In this document: positions 23,506-31,533 of the stretch, one piece after another | How the letters are laid out: each line of letters begins with the position of its first letter | How positions within the stretch are numbered: the stretch's first letter is position 1 | Source: a virus | Length of the DNA stretch: 34,345 bases | IMG/VR virus record: IMGVR_UViG_3300042731_000710 | Location: 1 to 34,345 of that record | Direction: 5' to 3' (one strand) | Program-made: the position numbers and the translations under genes | The notes under the pieces: model-generated | What the model saw: only the letters and a program-made list of their open reading frames with translations | Databases searched by the model: none | Told to the model about the DNA's origin: nothing

Positions 23506-26500
23506 ATGACATATTCTTTTTCAAGCACACCAGTATATGTTTCTGAGGGTGATTACGTTCAGTTTAGATTTAAGGCACCCCCAACTTGGGATACTACCCA
23601 GACAGTTACCATTCAACTTGGTGATCTAACACAGTATTGGTTAATCACAACTGTACCTGAAGACTTTACACCAGATCCATTTCCTTTTCAAGAGGTTGAT
23701 CCAGCTGAACTGGACACACTATACACATATGGAGATGGATCTCGTCCTGGTGAGTCAATTCTCACTGTCAGTGGTTTAACACCAACAACACAAGCACCAG
23801 TTGCATTAGGTTCTACATTTGCTGGTGATATTACGTATTTCGCCATGCGTATTGATTATAATGGCGATGGAAATTGGGGTAGATTAGATGAATCAAACAA
23901 TCCAATGCCTGCATATGGCGTTGCCGCTGATGACTATTGGATCCAAGGAACAGGATCTGAAGCTGTACAGAATGGATCTCGAATTCAAATTCGAGCAAGA
24001 ACGCAAAATTTCAATAACCAAGATACAATTGTTACACTGGTAATTGGAACTGCGAATGAGCAATGGAAAATTAAAACCAAGACACAACCATTAAACATTC
24101 CAGAACCATTTCCAAACTTCACAAATTTAACTGGTTTAGATCTTGAAGAAGTTGCATATTCTGAGATTATCAGAATTCAAGGTTTGACTGAACCAGCACT
24201 TCTCTCGCTAACTAATGGTGGTGAGTGGGCAGCATCATCTACTAACAGTACAACTACAAATGGTGATGGATATGAGGTTCTTGATGGTGTAACATTCTCA
24301 TCCTCATCAGGAACAGTTAATAATGGTGATTACTTACAGTTAAAATTACAAGCATTAAACACTCCTCTTACTCCTAAAGAAACCAGTTTGACAATTGGTG
24401 ATGGCGCAGGTCTTTCTGCTTGGAGTGTAGAAACAGGCAATCCACCATCTACAGGAGTAAATTCATGGTCATTTGATGATCTAAATGGTGTTATTGAAGA
24501 TGCACTTATTCCATCTAATAAAATGCCCCCTGGTGGCATTACTGGATTAGGTCCTGGTGTTTCTGTCCCAGTTACTGTCATTGCAGCAAACACTACTGCT
24601 ACTGAAACCAAGATTAAGATTAATAATGGATCTGTTGGTGTGTTCCCTGTTAATGTTTCAAATGGTGATCAGATTACCATCTATGCTAAGTCAGATCCTA
24701 ATTTTGGTCAACCACGTACTATGCAAATTCAGGTTGGTGATACGCAAATTCCAACATGGACAATCATTACTAGTAGCGGACCAGATTATGATGCTGTCTT
24801 TACACCACCAAGTGATAAGTTCGGTCAAGTTCCTGAAACATATATCACGAGTTCGCCTGTTACAATAACTGATATCAATAGACCTATCACTATCACTGCA
24901 TCAAACGGTGCATTGATCTCTATTGATTTTGATACACCAGTTGTAGGTCCTAGGATCTTTGATCCAGCAATCAATACTTCATTTACTTTAACTGTACTAT
25001 CTGCAGATCAATTAGGAACACCAGAATTTACTGATGTTGTAGTTGGTACTGAAGCTTCTAATGTTGGTAATGTGTCTTTTAGATGGACGGTAGAAACATA
25101 TGCTGTAGCACCACCTCCAGCAGCGAACCTAGGGGTATGGTATAGTAATAAAGTTAAGAAGTTTGATGGATACTCTGTAGGAACTATTTGTGCTATTCTA
25201 AAAGAGAATGTTATTGTTGGTTATGGTGATTTGGATGGTGATCTGAACTCTAGATATCCTGGATTTATATCATGTGATGGTAGAGAACTAGACGCATCAT
25301 TATACAGAGAACTGTATGAGGTTATTGGAACTGAGTATGGTGGTAGTGTCAGTGAAACGTTTGATGCATATGGAGCACCAGTATATACTGGCACTTTCAA
25401 TGTTCCTGATTACAGAAACAGAAAACTTGCTGGCACTGGATTTGTTGATTCATCCCGTGGAAACTCTGCATTCTTACCTGTATCTACACCTGGCAAAGGT
25501 ATTTTTGATGTTGGTGCAGAGGGAGGATATTGGTACTTTGATACTGTAGATGCTGCTGGAGCATTGCCACTAGAACAGATTGAAGGCAGCGGACAAACAG
25601 GTTTGCAGAGTCAATTCTTCTCTCTTGGCACTGTAAGACTAGAAGGATTGGAAACTATTACAGATAGTATAACATTTACTATCACTGGTGCTGTTACTGC
25701 ACTAGTTGGACCTCTTGGTGAGGCATCTGTAAGAGTTCCTGAACATGAACACTTATATCTTAGTGCTGTTGTAGAAGGTGATGGTGGAGATCCTCTAATT
25801 CCATTTAACATGAATCCTGGTACATCACCTAGAGGTATGATGGGTCTTGGTGGTGAGACTGGTGGTATTCAGGGTATTGCGGAATATTCACCTGCGGCAG
25901 AAGTTCCATGGTCTCAGGACAGTGTAGTTGCTTTATGGGCTGCTTTCTTAGGAAATGACTTTGCTGAGGAACTTGAACGATACTATTCTGCCGATGCTTG
26001 GACTGACTTTAATACATGGATTGCTGATAATCTACCAACCAGTCAAACTGCTGATAGTGGAGCTCAAATTACTTTACAACAAAGTTATATGGTATGGTGG
26101 AGATCTCCTAGAGCTGATTCTGACGGTTTGCCGCTACAAAGTTATTCTGCCAGTGGTGCTAATCAAACTGCTTGTATTGATACAGAACCAAGTACATTTA
26201 CTATTTCGACATATAGTCCTACTAGTGGAACAACACAAACTCACAGTCATATGATTACTCAGAACATTGTAGGTAATCCACAGACAGACTTTACTGGCGG
26301 CGGTCTATCTGGTCCTGGTATTATTGGAGCTCCATATGGTTCTGGTCTTTCTACTAATCCTGAGGTAGAAGGTCAAAATAATCCTGTTTCCGATTCTTTG
26401 CAGGTTGCATTTGATCAATCAGAACTATTCATGGACATGACTGATGCAGAGTTTAAGTTCTCTAGTAGTTTCAAGAAACCAACTCCTGATGTTACTATGA

Positions 26501-26568
26501 GACCACAGAGAAAAGTTCCAATCATCAACCCATTCCACAAGACTAAATACATCATTAAAGCATTCTGA
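23506..26568 (+). CDS. Large tail-collar fibre protein with five N-terminal beta repeats, 1020 aa
   Basis: Residues 1-531 contain five diverged beta-sandwich repeats. Each has a strand after N/E-G-D-x-[IVL]-x-[IFL] and ends in a [ILV]-x-[ILV]-G ... W-x-[ILV]-x-T signature (ends near 49, 191, 310, 422 and 531). Residues 556-640 form a tail-collar domain: S-V-G-T-I-C-A-I-L, P-G-F-I-S-C-D-G-R-E-L and F-N-V-P-D-Y-R-N-R. His pairs H747-E-H749 and H913-S-H915 resemble the metal sites of T4 fibres, and the C-terminus K-Y-I-I-K-A-F matches the other collar proteins. The start has a gga sequence directly upstream. It is likely a major receptor-binding fibre; the repeats would form its shaft or attachment part. 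Confidence 0.78.
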   Translation: MTYSFSSTPVYVSEGDYVQFRFKAPPTWDTTQTVTIQLGDLTQYWLITTVPEDFTPDPFPFQEVDPAELDTLYTYGDGSRPGESILTVSGLTPTTQAPVALGSTFAGDITYFAMRIDYNGDGNWGRLDESNNPMPAYGVAADDYWIQGTGSEAVQNGSRIQIRARTQNFNNQDTIVTLVIGTANEQWKIKTKTQPLNIPEPFPNFTNLTGLDLEEVAYSEIIRIQGLTEPALLSLTNGGEWAASSTNSTTTNGDGYEVLDGVTFSSSSGTVNNGDYLQLKLQALNTPLTPKETSLTIGDGAGLSAWSVETGNPPSTGVNSWSFDDLNGVIEDALIPSNKMPPGGITGLGPGVSVPVTVIAANTTATETKIKINNGSVGVFPVNVSNGDQITIYAKSDPNFGQPRTMQIQVGDTQIPTWTIITSSGPDYDAVFTPPSDKFGQVPETYITSSPVTITDINRPITITASNGALISIDFDTPVVGPRIFDPAINTSFTLTVLSADQLGTPEFTDVVVGTEASNVGNVSFRWTVETYAVAPPPAANLGVWYSNKVKKFDGYSVGTICAILKENVIVGYGDLDGDLNSRYPGFISCDGRELDASLYRELYEVIGTEYGGSVSETFDAYGAPVYTGTFNVPDYRNRKLAGTGFVDSSRGNSAFLPVSTPGKGIFDVGAEGGYWYFDTVDAAGALPLEQIEGSGQTGLQSQFFSLGTVRLEGLETITDSITFTITGAVTALVGPLGEASVRVPEHEHLYLSAVVEGDGGDPLIPFNMNPGTSPRGMMGLGGETGGIQGIAEYSPAAEVPWSQDSVVALWAAFLGNDFAEELERYYSADAWTDFNTWIADNLPTSQTADSGAQITLQQSYMVWWRSPRADSDGLPLQSYSASGANQTACIDTEPSTFTISTYSPTSGTTQTHSHMITQNIVGNPQTDFTGGGLSGPGIIGAPYGSGLSTNPEVEGQNNPVSDSLQVAFDQSELFMDMTDAEFKFSSSFKKPTPDVTMRPQRKVPIINPFHKTKYIIKAF

Positions 26569-26578
26569 TTCCATTGTT

Positions 26579-27244
26579 ATGTCAGTTGAACCATATCGTC
26601 CTCTGGAGTTAATGCAGAGGAAAGACTTTACTAAGTCTGATTTTAATGATTTTATTGGTGTCTGGGAAAACTTCATGCCTAGACCCACATGTAAAAAGTT
26701 AATTCAATATTGTGAGCATGTTCTAGAGACTGGATCATATTATAATCAAGACTTCCAAGAGTTGCCTGGTGGATCTGAACAGAAAGTGCATAAGTCAGAG
26801 GACCAATACGGTGGTGCTCAGAATAGAAGAGACTTTGCATTTATGTTGGATTATTCTAACAAGAAACTGTGTGTAGATATACAGGCAATCTTGTCATCAT
26901 GTCTTAATCATTATATCTCTGAATATCCATCACTGAACATTGCTTCATTGATCTCAACAGATATTAAGATGCAAAAGACACCACCTGGAGGTGGTTATCA
27001 CCTTTGGCATTATGAAGATGTTGATCAAGCACATTCACTTAGAGAGATTGTTTGGATGATCTATCTAAATGATTTGCCAGAGGGTGAGGCAGAGACTGAA
27101 TTCTTATACCAAAAGAGAAGAATTCGTCCAACTGCTGGTACTGTTGTCATCTGGCCAGCGGGTTATACGCATACTCACAAGGGCAATACAGTTTTTAGTG
27201 AGGATAAATATATTTTGACAGGATGGTACATCAAATCTAGGTAG
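26579..27244 (+). CDS. 2-oxoglutarate/Fe(II)-dependent oxygenase family protein
   Basis: A 221-residue protein with a prolyl-hydroxylase-like layout. Y-H-L-W-H-Y-E-D (140-147) supplies H144 and E146 (H-x-E) as probable iron ligands. A-G-Y-T-H-T-H-K-G-N (195-203) contains the distal His, either H198 or H200. K210 or Y211 in D-K-Y-I-L-T-G-W-Y occupies the place where the usual 2OG-binding basic residue is found. The first acidic ligand being Glu rather than Asp is less common but known. The segment L-N-D-L-P-E-G-E-A-E-T-E-F resembles the G-G-E-T-x-F seen in prolyl 4-hydroxylases. It directly follows the fibre genes, so a virion protein is one possible substrate. Confidence 0.78.
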   Translation: MSVEPYRPLELMQRKDFTKSDFNDFIGVWENFMPRPTCKKLIQYCEHVLETGSYYNQDFQELPGGSEQKVHKSEDQYGGAQNRRDFAFMLDYSNKKLCVDIQAILSSCLNHYISEYPSLNIASLISTDIKMQKTPPGGGYHLWHYEDVDQAHSLREIVWMIYLNDLPEGEAETEFLYQKRRIRPTAGTVVIWPAGYTHTHKGNTVFSEDKYILTGWYIKSR

Positions 27245-27251
27245 GAGATCC

Positions 27252-28205
27252 ATGACAACCAGAGAAAGAATTTCTTTAATTGAGATTGATTTTGTCAATG
27301 ATATTATCTTGATTAATAATGACATCGAGGGAGACTTGATGTATCCTGGCAGAAAGACAAAAAAGGTTAAAATTAAAGGTGAGTTGAAGGAAAGATTTCT
27401 CGACAGAGCTGTCGATGACTTCTGGCACAACTCTAAGGACCAGTTAGATCACTTCCAGTATTTTAGCACTGGTACATATAGATGTCAGAGAAGAAAGTTA
27501 AAGCATGACTTCAAGACTAATGAAGATTACTGGGCAACCTATCAATTTACTAGTGCTACTGCTGAGCAAGCAGCTGAATTAAAAGAACAGACTCTTGCTT
27601 TTTATGAGTCTCTGCTAATTGTAAGAGAAGAAGCAGTCAATAAAGAGATCAGAAAAATTAATGATGAGACAATCTACTTTGAACAAAGATACATCAAAGC
27701 GAGAAGACAAAAGAATGAACTGTTAGCACGTTCAGACTGGAGAATTCTTCCTGATGTTGAGGATAGTTATGAAGGAGAAAAAGACCAGTGGATTGCTTGG
27801 AGGAGAGCATTGAGATCTCAGGTTTTGAAAAAACCAGAAGATTTTGAGAATGGTCTTGCATATTTCAAATACACATTTGATGTTAAGTATCCTGTAGATC
27901 CAAAGATTTATAGACAGTTGTATCCAGATGGTATGCAGGAAGATGGTGTAACTCCAGCACCAGCATTCATGGATCCAAATGATCCTGATCAATGGGTAAA
28001 ACATGATATTGCAGCAAGTTCTGACTTCCAGCAGAGCAGAGAGCAGAGCATGTACAACTTCTCTGGTCAATATGCACCATCACTCAAGAAAGTAAGGCAA
28101 GCAGTATATGATATCATGAAACTACTTGACGTAGATGATGTTGTACCAGTAAACTGGAGTCTATACTACACTGACGATTCTGAACTAGACGGACAAACAG
28201 GATGA
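27252..28205 (+). CDS. Protein with a tail-assembly-chaperone-like segment, 317 aa
   Basis: Residues about 148-195 contain L-L-A-R-S-D-W-R-I-L-P-D-V-E followed by W-I-A-W-R-R-A-L-R. This matches the signature of phage tail assembly chaperones (pattern: ARSDW, LPD, then WxxYRxxLR; the Phage_tail_APC-type domain). The rest is helical and highly charged, with a long coiled-coil-like helix at about 103-155 and an unfamiliar C-terminal part. Because it lies just downstream of the fibre cluster, a role in folding or trimerising the fibres is likely. A GGAG ribosome-binding site precedes the ATG, and the 3' end overlaps the next gene by four bases (ATGA). Confidence 0.65.
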   Translation: MTTRERISLIEIDFVNDIILINNDIEGDLMYPGRKTKKVKIKGELKERFLDRAVDDFWHNSKDQLDHFQYFSTGTYRCQRRKLKHDFKTNEDYWATYQFTSATAEQAAELKEQTLAFYESLLIVREEAVNKEIRKINDETIYFEQRYIKARRQKNELLARSDWRILPDVEDSYEGEKDQWIAWRRALRSQVLKKPEDFENGLAYFKYTFDVKYPVDPKIYRQLYPDGMQEDGVTPAPAFMDPNDPDQWVKHDIAASSDFQQSREQSMYNFSGQYAPSLKKVRQAVYDIMKLLDVDDVVPVNWSLYYTDDSELDGQTG

Positions 28206-28834
28206 TTTATGAAATTGATTTGCTCGACGGCGAGGCTTTATTATGGCTACAGGATAATCTAAAAAATCTAGAATATGTCGATGGCAATATATCTAATCCA
28301 TCTCCTAAGAAGAGATGTAAGATGTCATGTGATGGAAAATTATATGAGAAGATAAACCACCAGTTTTCTGGATATATTAATAAGCAGATCTATAGCATCT
28401 ATAATATCAGAAAAACATCACAGTTATACTTTCTTGAGTATAATGAGGGTGCTTACTATGATTACCACATTGACAACATTCCATGTGGTGGTGTCTTCCC
28501 TCACTATAGTATCACATGCTTCTTAAATGATCCATCAGAGTATGAGGGTGGAGAACTAGTCCTTAAAATTGGCAATAGAGAGGTAGAATACAAGTTAGAG
28601 GCAGGAAAAGCGATCATGTATCCTACTGGACTGTGGCACAAAGTCAATAAGGTTCAGTCTGGATCACGCAAGGTATTTGTTTGCTGGGCAGAATCTATCA
28701 TTCACGATTCTTTCATGAGAAACTATCTTTCAGAGTTTGCACAGTATATCTGTGAGGCAGACATAAGCAAAGATGTACAAGAGAAACTAGATCAGTTTAG
28801 AATCAACTTGATAAGAGAATATGGGAAGATCTGA
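28202..28834 (+). CDS. 2-oxoglutarate/Fe(II)-dependent oxygenase, PKHD/PiuC type
   Basis: A 210-residue oxygenase with H89-x-D91 (Y-H-I-D-N), H146 (L-W-H-K-V-N) and R156 (S-R-K-V-F-V-C-W). N-D-P-S-E-Y-E-G-G-E-L precedes the distal His, exactly as in the protein encoded at 1405. The two share length, motif spacing and C-terminal helix pattern, so they are paralogues or were acquired from related sources. Members of this group hydroxylate proteins or small molecules. It overlaps the upstream gene by ATGA and the downstream gene by 14 bases. Confidence 0.85.
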   Translation: MIYEIDLLDGEALLWLQDNLKNLEYVDGNISNPSPKKRCKMSCDGKLYEKINHQFSGYINKQIYSIYNIRKTSQLYFLEYNEGAYYDYHIDNIPCGGVFPHYSITCFLNDPSEYEGGELVLKIGNREVEYKLEAGKAIMYPTGLWHKVNKVQSGSRKVFVCWAESIIHDSFMRNYLSEFAQYICEADISKDVQEKLDQFRINLIREYGKI

Positions 28835-29345
28835 CATTCTAGAGTACAGTAATGTATTCTCACACGAGGACTGGGAAAAGATTCTAGATTTAGTTTCTGG
28901 TCCTAATTGGTATTTTGGTCATGGATCATATGTTGATGGGGACAAACGTCGTGGTATCCCCTTCTGGCGCATAGATCTAAAGGATAATGAGTTCTTTACA
29001 TCATATCTTCTAAATATCATTGAGGAGAAGACCAACCAACAATATGAATTGTTTGATGTGTATGCAAATGGTCATACATTTGGCACACAAGGGTCTTATC
29101 ATCAAGATTGGTATGATGACAGAGGAAGAACATTCTTACTCTATGCAAATGATATGTGGAAGTTAGACTGGGGCGGCAAGACAGCATTTCATTTTAACGA
29201 TGGAACTGATTACTTCCACGTCCCAAAACCAAACTCAGCAATATTATTTCCTGGCATGATTCCACATGCTGCTGAGATGACATCTAGATCATTCATTGGT
29301 TTGCGTATTACTATTGCTTGGAAACTACTACTTAAGGAACAATGA
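28821..29345 (+). CDS. 2-oxoglutarate/Fe(II)-dependent oxygenase family protein
   Basis: A 174-residue protein with H94-Q-D96 (Y-H-Q-D-W), distal H149 (I-P-H-A-A-E-M) and R162 (G-L-R-I-T-I-A-W), the full set of residues of a 2OG-Fe(II) oxygenase. The family resemblance is to the small viral type with H-Q-D, as at 2794, rather than the PKHD type. It overlaps the previous oxygenase by 14 bases and the next gene by ATGA, so two different oxygenases are made from adjacent cistrons. The substrate is unknown. Confidence 0.8.
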   Translation: MGRSDILEYSNVFSHEDWEKILDLVSGPNWYFGHGSYVDGDKRRGIPFWRIDLKDNEFFTSYLLNIIEEKTNQQYELFDVYANGHTFGTQGSYHQDWYDDRGRTFLLYANDMWKLDWGGKTAFHFNDGTDYFHVPKPNSAILFPGMIPHAAEMTSRSFIGLRITIAWKLLLKEQ

Positions 29346-29683
29346 ACAATTACGACGTATTTTATTTTGATAACTTCATTGAGCGTTATGTCGCTAGTAA
29401 TAACAAGTCGTTGATCTATTTCAGATCAACTGGTTGGAACAATAGTAGTGATGTTGATGCTATCAATGCATCATATGATTTGTATAGAGATCTGCTACCA
29501 TTAGATCTATTCACAGCACTACAAAACTCTGAGTTTGTATTTGTTGAGGTACATGATCTGGTAGAGACAGAGGAGTTTCTAACATCAAACTTCCCTGAAA
29601 ATCAGGCATCTTGTGCAAGACCAGAGGATTACATTCACTATACTCTGTTCAATGCAACAGGTCAAACTATCATGGCGAACTAA
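29342..29683 (+). CDS. Hypothetical protein (113 aa)
   Basis: A 113-residue acidic protein with many Asn, Asp, Phe and Tyr. I recognise no family. The N-terminal half has two aromatic-rich strands (V-F-Y-F-D-N-F, L-I-Y-F-R-S) and the C-terminal half looks mixed alpha/beta. It overlaps the upstream oxygenase by ATGA and is followed one base later by the next gene, so it belongs to the same operon. It may act together with the following 285-residue protein. Confidence 0.65.
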   Translation: MNNYDVFYFDNFIERYVASNNKSLIYFRSTGWNNSSDVDAINASYDLYRDLLPLDLFTALQNSEFVFVEVHDLVETEEFLTSNFPENQASCARPEDYIHYTLFNATGQTIMAN

Positions 29684-29684
29684 A

Positions 29685-30542
29685 ATGTTTTCTGAAATCT
29701 TTTTCAAACAGGACAGATACAATTTAGACAGTGGAGAGTATATCTCAACTCTTGAGAGAATGCCATGGAGATACACTGGTCTGGTTGATTCTGCCTATCT
29801 TCCCACCTTCAGTGGTGCATTGTCTGCTAAACTAAACAAAGTTTATCAATACAAATATCCACACCTGGACGTTGCAATCATGAGTGATTACAAGGTGGTG
29901 GGTATTGAGTATGTGGGTGATGAGATCAAATCATATTGTATGAACACCATGATGCATTGGTCTAATCTCACAGAAGTCAAACAGGTATGGGATACATTCT
30001 TATCATTCTGTGATTTAGGTGATCTTAGTCAAGTCAAAGAGACAGTTGATAAGATGACTGATGAGACTGATTACTTTGAAACTCTTGTACAAGGAATCCA
30101 CTATGATGCTGATGGAAATTGTACTGGTATTAGAATCTTTGACCCCACATATAATCTAGATGAGTATTCATCTAATGAGCTGCTTGTGAAAATGAATAAA
30201 CTCTGTAAAGAGAAAAGAGCTCTTAGAGGTACATTTGACATCTTCCTTGACGGCAGTTTTACATTTAACTTGGCAGTTGCACACCCACAGGTATCACTAG
30301 CACGGCAAGAGAGAGGCAATATGAAAGAAGCACATCACGAAGTAGAATATCGTGATGGTATTCTTCCTCTTCTAGTTGAAGCGGGATTGATTACTGAAGA
30401 TCATAAGTCTGTGATTGAAGCAAAATGCACAGGCACATCAGTATTTGACCTAGAGTATAAATTGTCAAGTGCTGGTGAGATTACTGAAACAATTCTTAAG
30501 CACATGACACACGTTGAATTCAGGGACTTGACAGCATCCTGA
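29685..30542 (+). CDS. Hypothetical protein (285 aa)
   Basis: I do not recognise this protein. The ATG at 29685 (M-F-S-E-I-F-F-K-Q) was preferred to an in-frame ATG at 29613 because it starts one base after the upstream stop and the extra residues read as a shadow of the previous gene. The 285 residues look like a soluble globular alpha/beta protein with paired strands (V-A-I-M-S-D-Y-K-V-V-G-I-E-Y-V) and repeated Asp/Glu-rich turns. There is no signal peptide or membrane segment. It is the last gene of the post-fibre operon; its 3' end contains the -35 box of the next promoter. Confidence 0.68.
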   Translation: MFSEIFFKQDRYNLDSGEYISTLERMPWRYTGLVDSAYLPTFSGALSAKLNKVYQYKYPHLDVAIMSDYKVVGIEYVGDEIKSYCMNTMMHWSNLTEVKQVWDTFLSFCDLGDLSQVKETVDKMTDETDYFETLVQGIHYDADGNCTGIRIFDPTYNLDEYSSNELLVKMNKLCKEKRALRGTFDIFLDGSFTFNLAVAHPQVSLARQERGNMKEAHHEVEYRDGILPLLVEAGLITEDHKSVIEAKCTGTSVFDLEYKLSSAGEITETILKHMTHVEFRDLTAS

Positions 30543-30556
30543 CGCCATGCTATGGT
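30528..30556 (+). promoter_or_regulatory. Sigma70-type promoter with an inverted repeat at the -10 box
   Basis: TTGACA (30528-30533, perfect) is followed after 17 bases by TATGGT (30551-30556, weaker -10). The -35 lies inside the end of the upstream gene. The -10 overlaps the inverted repeat CCAT-gct-ATGG (30545-30555), and a second one, CACCA-g-TGGTG (30563-30573), lies between promoter and start codon. Either could be an operator or leader hairpin. It should drive the DUF4385 gene and the small genes after it. Confidence 0.7.
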
Positions 30557-30578
30557 AGCGAAGCACCAGTGGTGATCC

Positions 30579-31130
30579 ATGCTCGAATTTTGTTATGAAC
30601 TCAATTATGAGGACCTTGACTTCACAGACGCAGAGACTCGCAAACTTTATCGTATTGGAAGGGGAGAGCAAGGAGTGCTACTGGTACGCCCTTACACTAA
30701 CGACATTTGCGCTCGCTGGCGTTTTGTAGATGAAGAAACTGCTATTAAATCTTCTAATGAGATTTACGAGATGTTCTGTTCTTACAGACGGAACAAGGAT
30801 TTTATTGGCATGGACATGGCACGGAAATTCCTTGAAATGGGTTTCACTCGCGCCAGAAGGTATGCCAATCATTCTTCGGGACGCAAATATGACAGCACAG
30901 GGCAAGTTCGTCCGCAAGAAACAGATTGGCGTGATAACGAAAAATCTAAAGCAGCGGCAGTATTTAAAGTAAAACGTGATCTGGCAGCATATGACCCTGA
31001 ATACCAACGACAACGTAAAGAATGGCGATCTAATGAAAGTACCTACGCAGATCGAGTTGCAGCACATGCAGCTACAAGCAATGTTAAAAGAGAACGATAT
31101 TCCAGAAAGCGAACTAATGTATTGCGGTGA
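30579..31130 (+). CDS. DUF4385 family protein
   Basis: A 183-residue protein with the hallmarks of DUF4385: Y-R-I-G-R-G-E-Q-G-V-L-L-V-R-P-Y (24-39), W-R-F (47-49) and the block D-F-I-G-M-D-M-A-R-K-F-L-E-M-G-F-T-R-A-R-R-Y-A-N-H, given here residue by residue, at 74-98. The family occurs in bacteria, fungi and cyanophages and has no established biochemical role that I know of. The C-terminal third is very basic (many Arg and Lys), which would suit nucleic-acid binding. It has its own promoter at 30528. The 3' end overlaps the next small gene by at least 50 bases. Confidence 0.85.
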   Translation: MLEFCYELNYEDLDFTDAETRKLYRIGRGEQGVLLVRPYTNDICARWRFVDEETAIKSSNEIYEMFCSYRRNKDFIGMDMARKFLEMGFTRARRYANHSSGRKYDSTGQVRPQETDWRDNEKSKAAAVFKVKRDLAAYDPEYQRQRKEWRSNESTYADRVAAHAATSNVKRERYSRKRTNVLR

Positions 31131-31266
31131 GCGTGAATATACTCACGAATACCAGGCACACCCCGAGTATCATGGACAGATGATGCACTGGTACATCATT
31201 GCAGGCGAGCATGAGGTGCCAGTCTGTGATATACTGTCTGTTGATCGTGTTGATGATGGTGAATAG
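31081..31266 (+). CDS. Small hypothetical protein (61 aa), His- and Glu-rich
   Basis: The product starts M-L-K-E-N-D-I-P-E-S-E-L and is rich in His, Glu and Tyr (Y-T-H-E-Y-Q-A-H-P-E-Y-H-G-Q-M-M-H-W), which could bind a metal. The start is uncertain: ATGs at 31033 and 31066 are in frame and would add 16 or 5 residues but lengthen the overlap with the DUF4385 gene. No good ribosome-binding site distinguishes them. No family is recognised. Confidence 0.5.
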   Translation: MLKENDIPESELMYCGEREYTHEYQAHPEYHGQMMHWYIIAGEHEVPVCDILSVDRVDDGE

Positions 31267-31338
31267 TTAAGAAAGTCTGAGTTTATACAGATTTCCTCAC
31301 ACAACCATCTAAAATACACTGTACCACGCTAAACTAAG

Positions 31339-31533
31339 ATGAACACGCCAGAGAAGCACGAGAAGCGCAGGGATGCACTGGGACTATTCTATGAGTCTGT
31401 TCTCAAACCAGATCATCAACTGCGCCAGTGTGCTCACAATCAGTCATGTTATCATGAGTTGATGGAATGGCGTGAGGACGTACTACGCTACCTTGATGAA
31501 CGACGCAACCAGGAATTTCACAATGGGTATTGA
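31339..31533 (+). CDS. Small hypothetical protein (64 aa)
   Basis: A 64-residue charged helical protein with a basic start (E-K-H-E-K-R-R-D) and the phrase H-E-L-M-E-W-R-E-D-V-L-R-Y-L-D-E-R-R. No domain is recognised. A 72-base gap before it contains TAAAAT (31310-31315), which could be a -10 box, but I see no convincing -35. The end overlaps the next gene by 11 bases. Confidence 0.6.
   Translation: MNTPEKHEKRRDALGLFYESVLKPDHQLRQCAHNQSCYHELMEWREDVLRYLDERRNQEFHNGY

Noticed and set aside
31310-31315. TAAAAT as a -10 box before the gene at 31339
   Set aside because: No acceptable -35 hexamer at 16-18 bases upstream.
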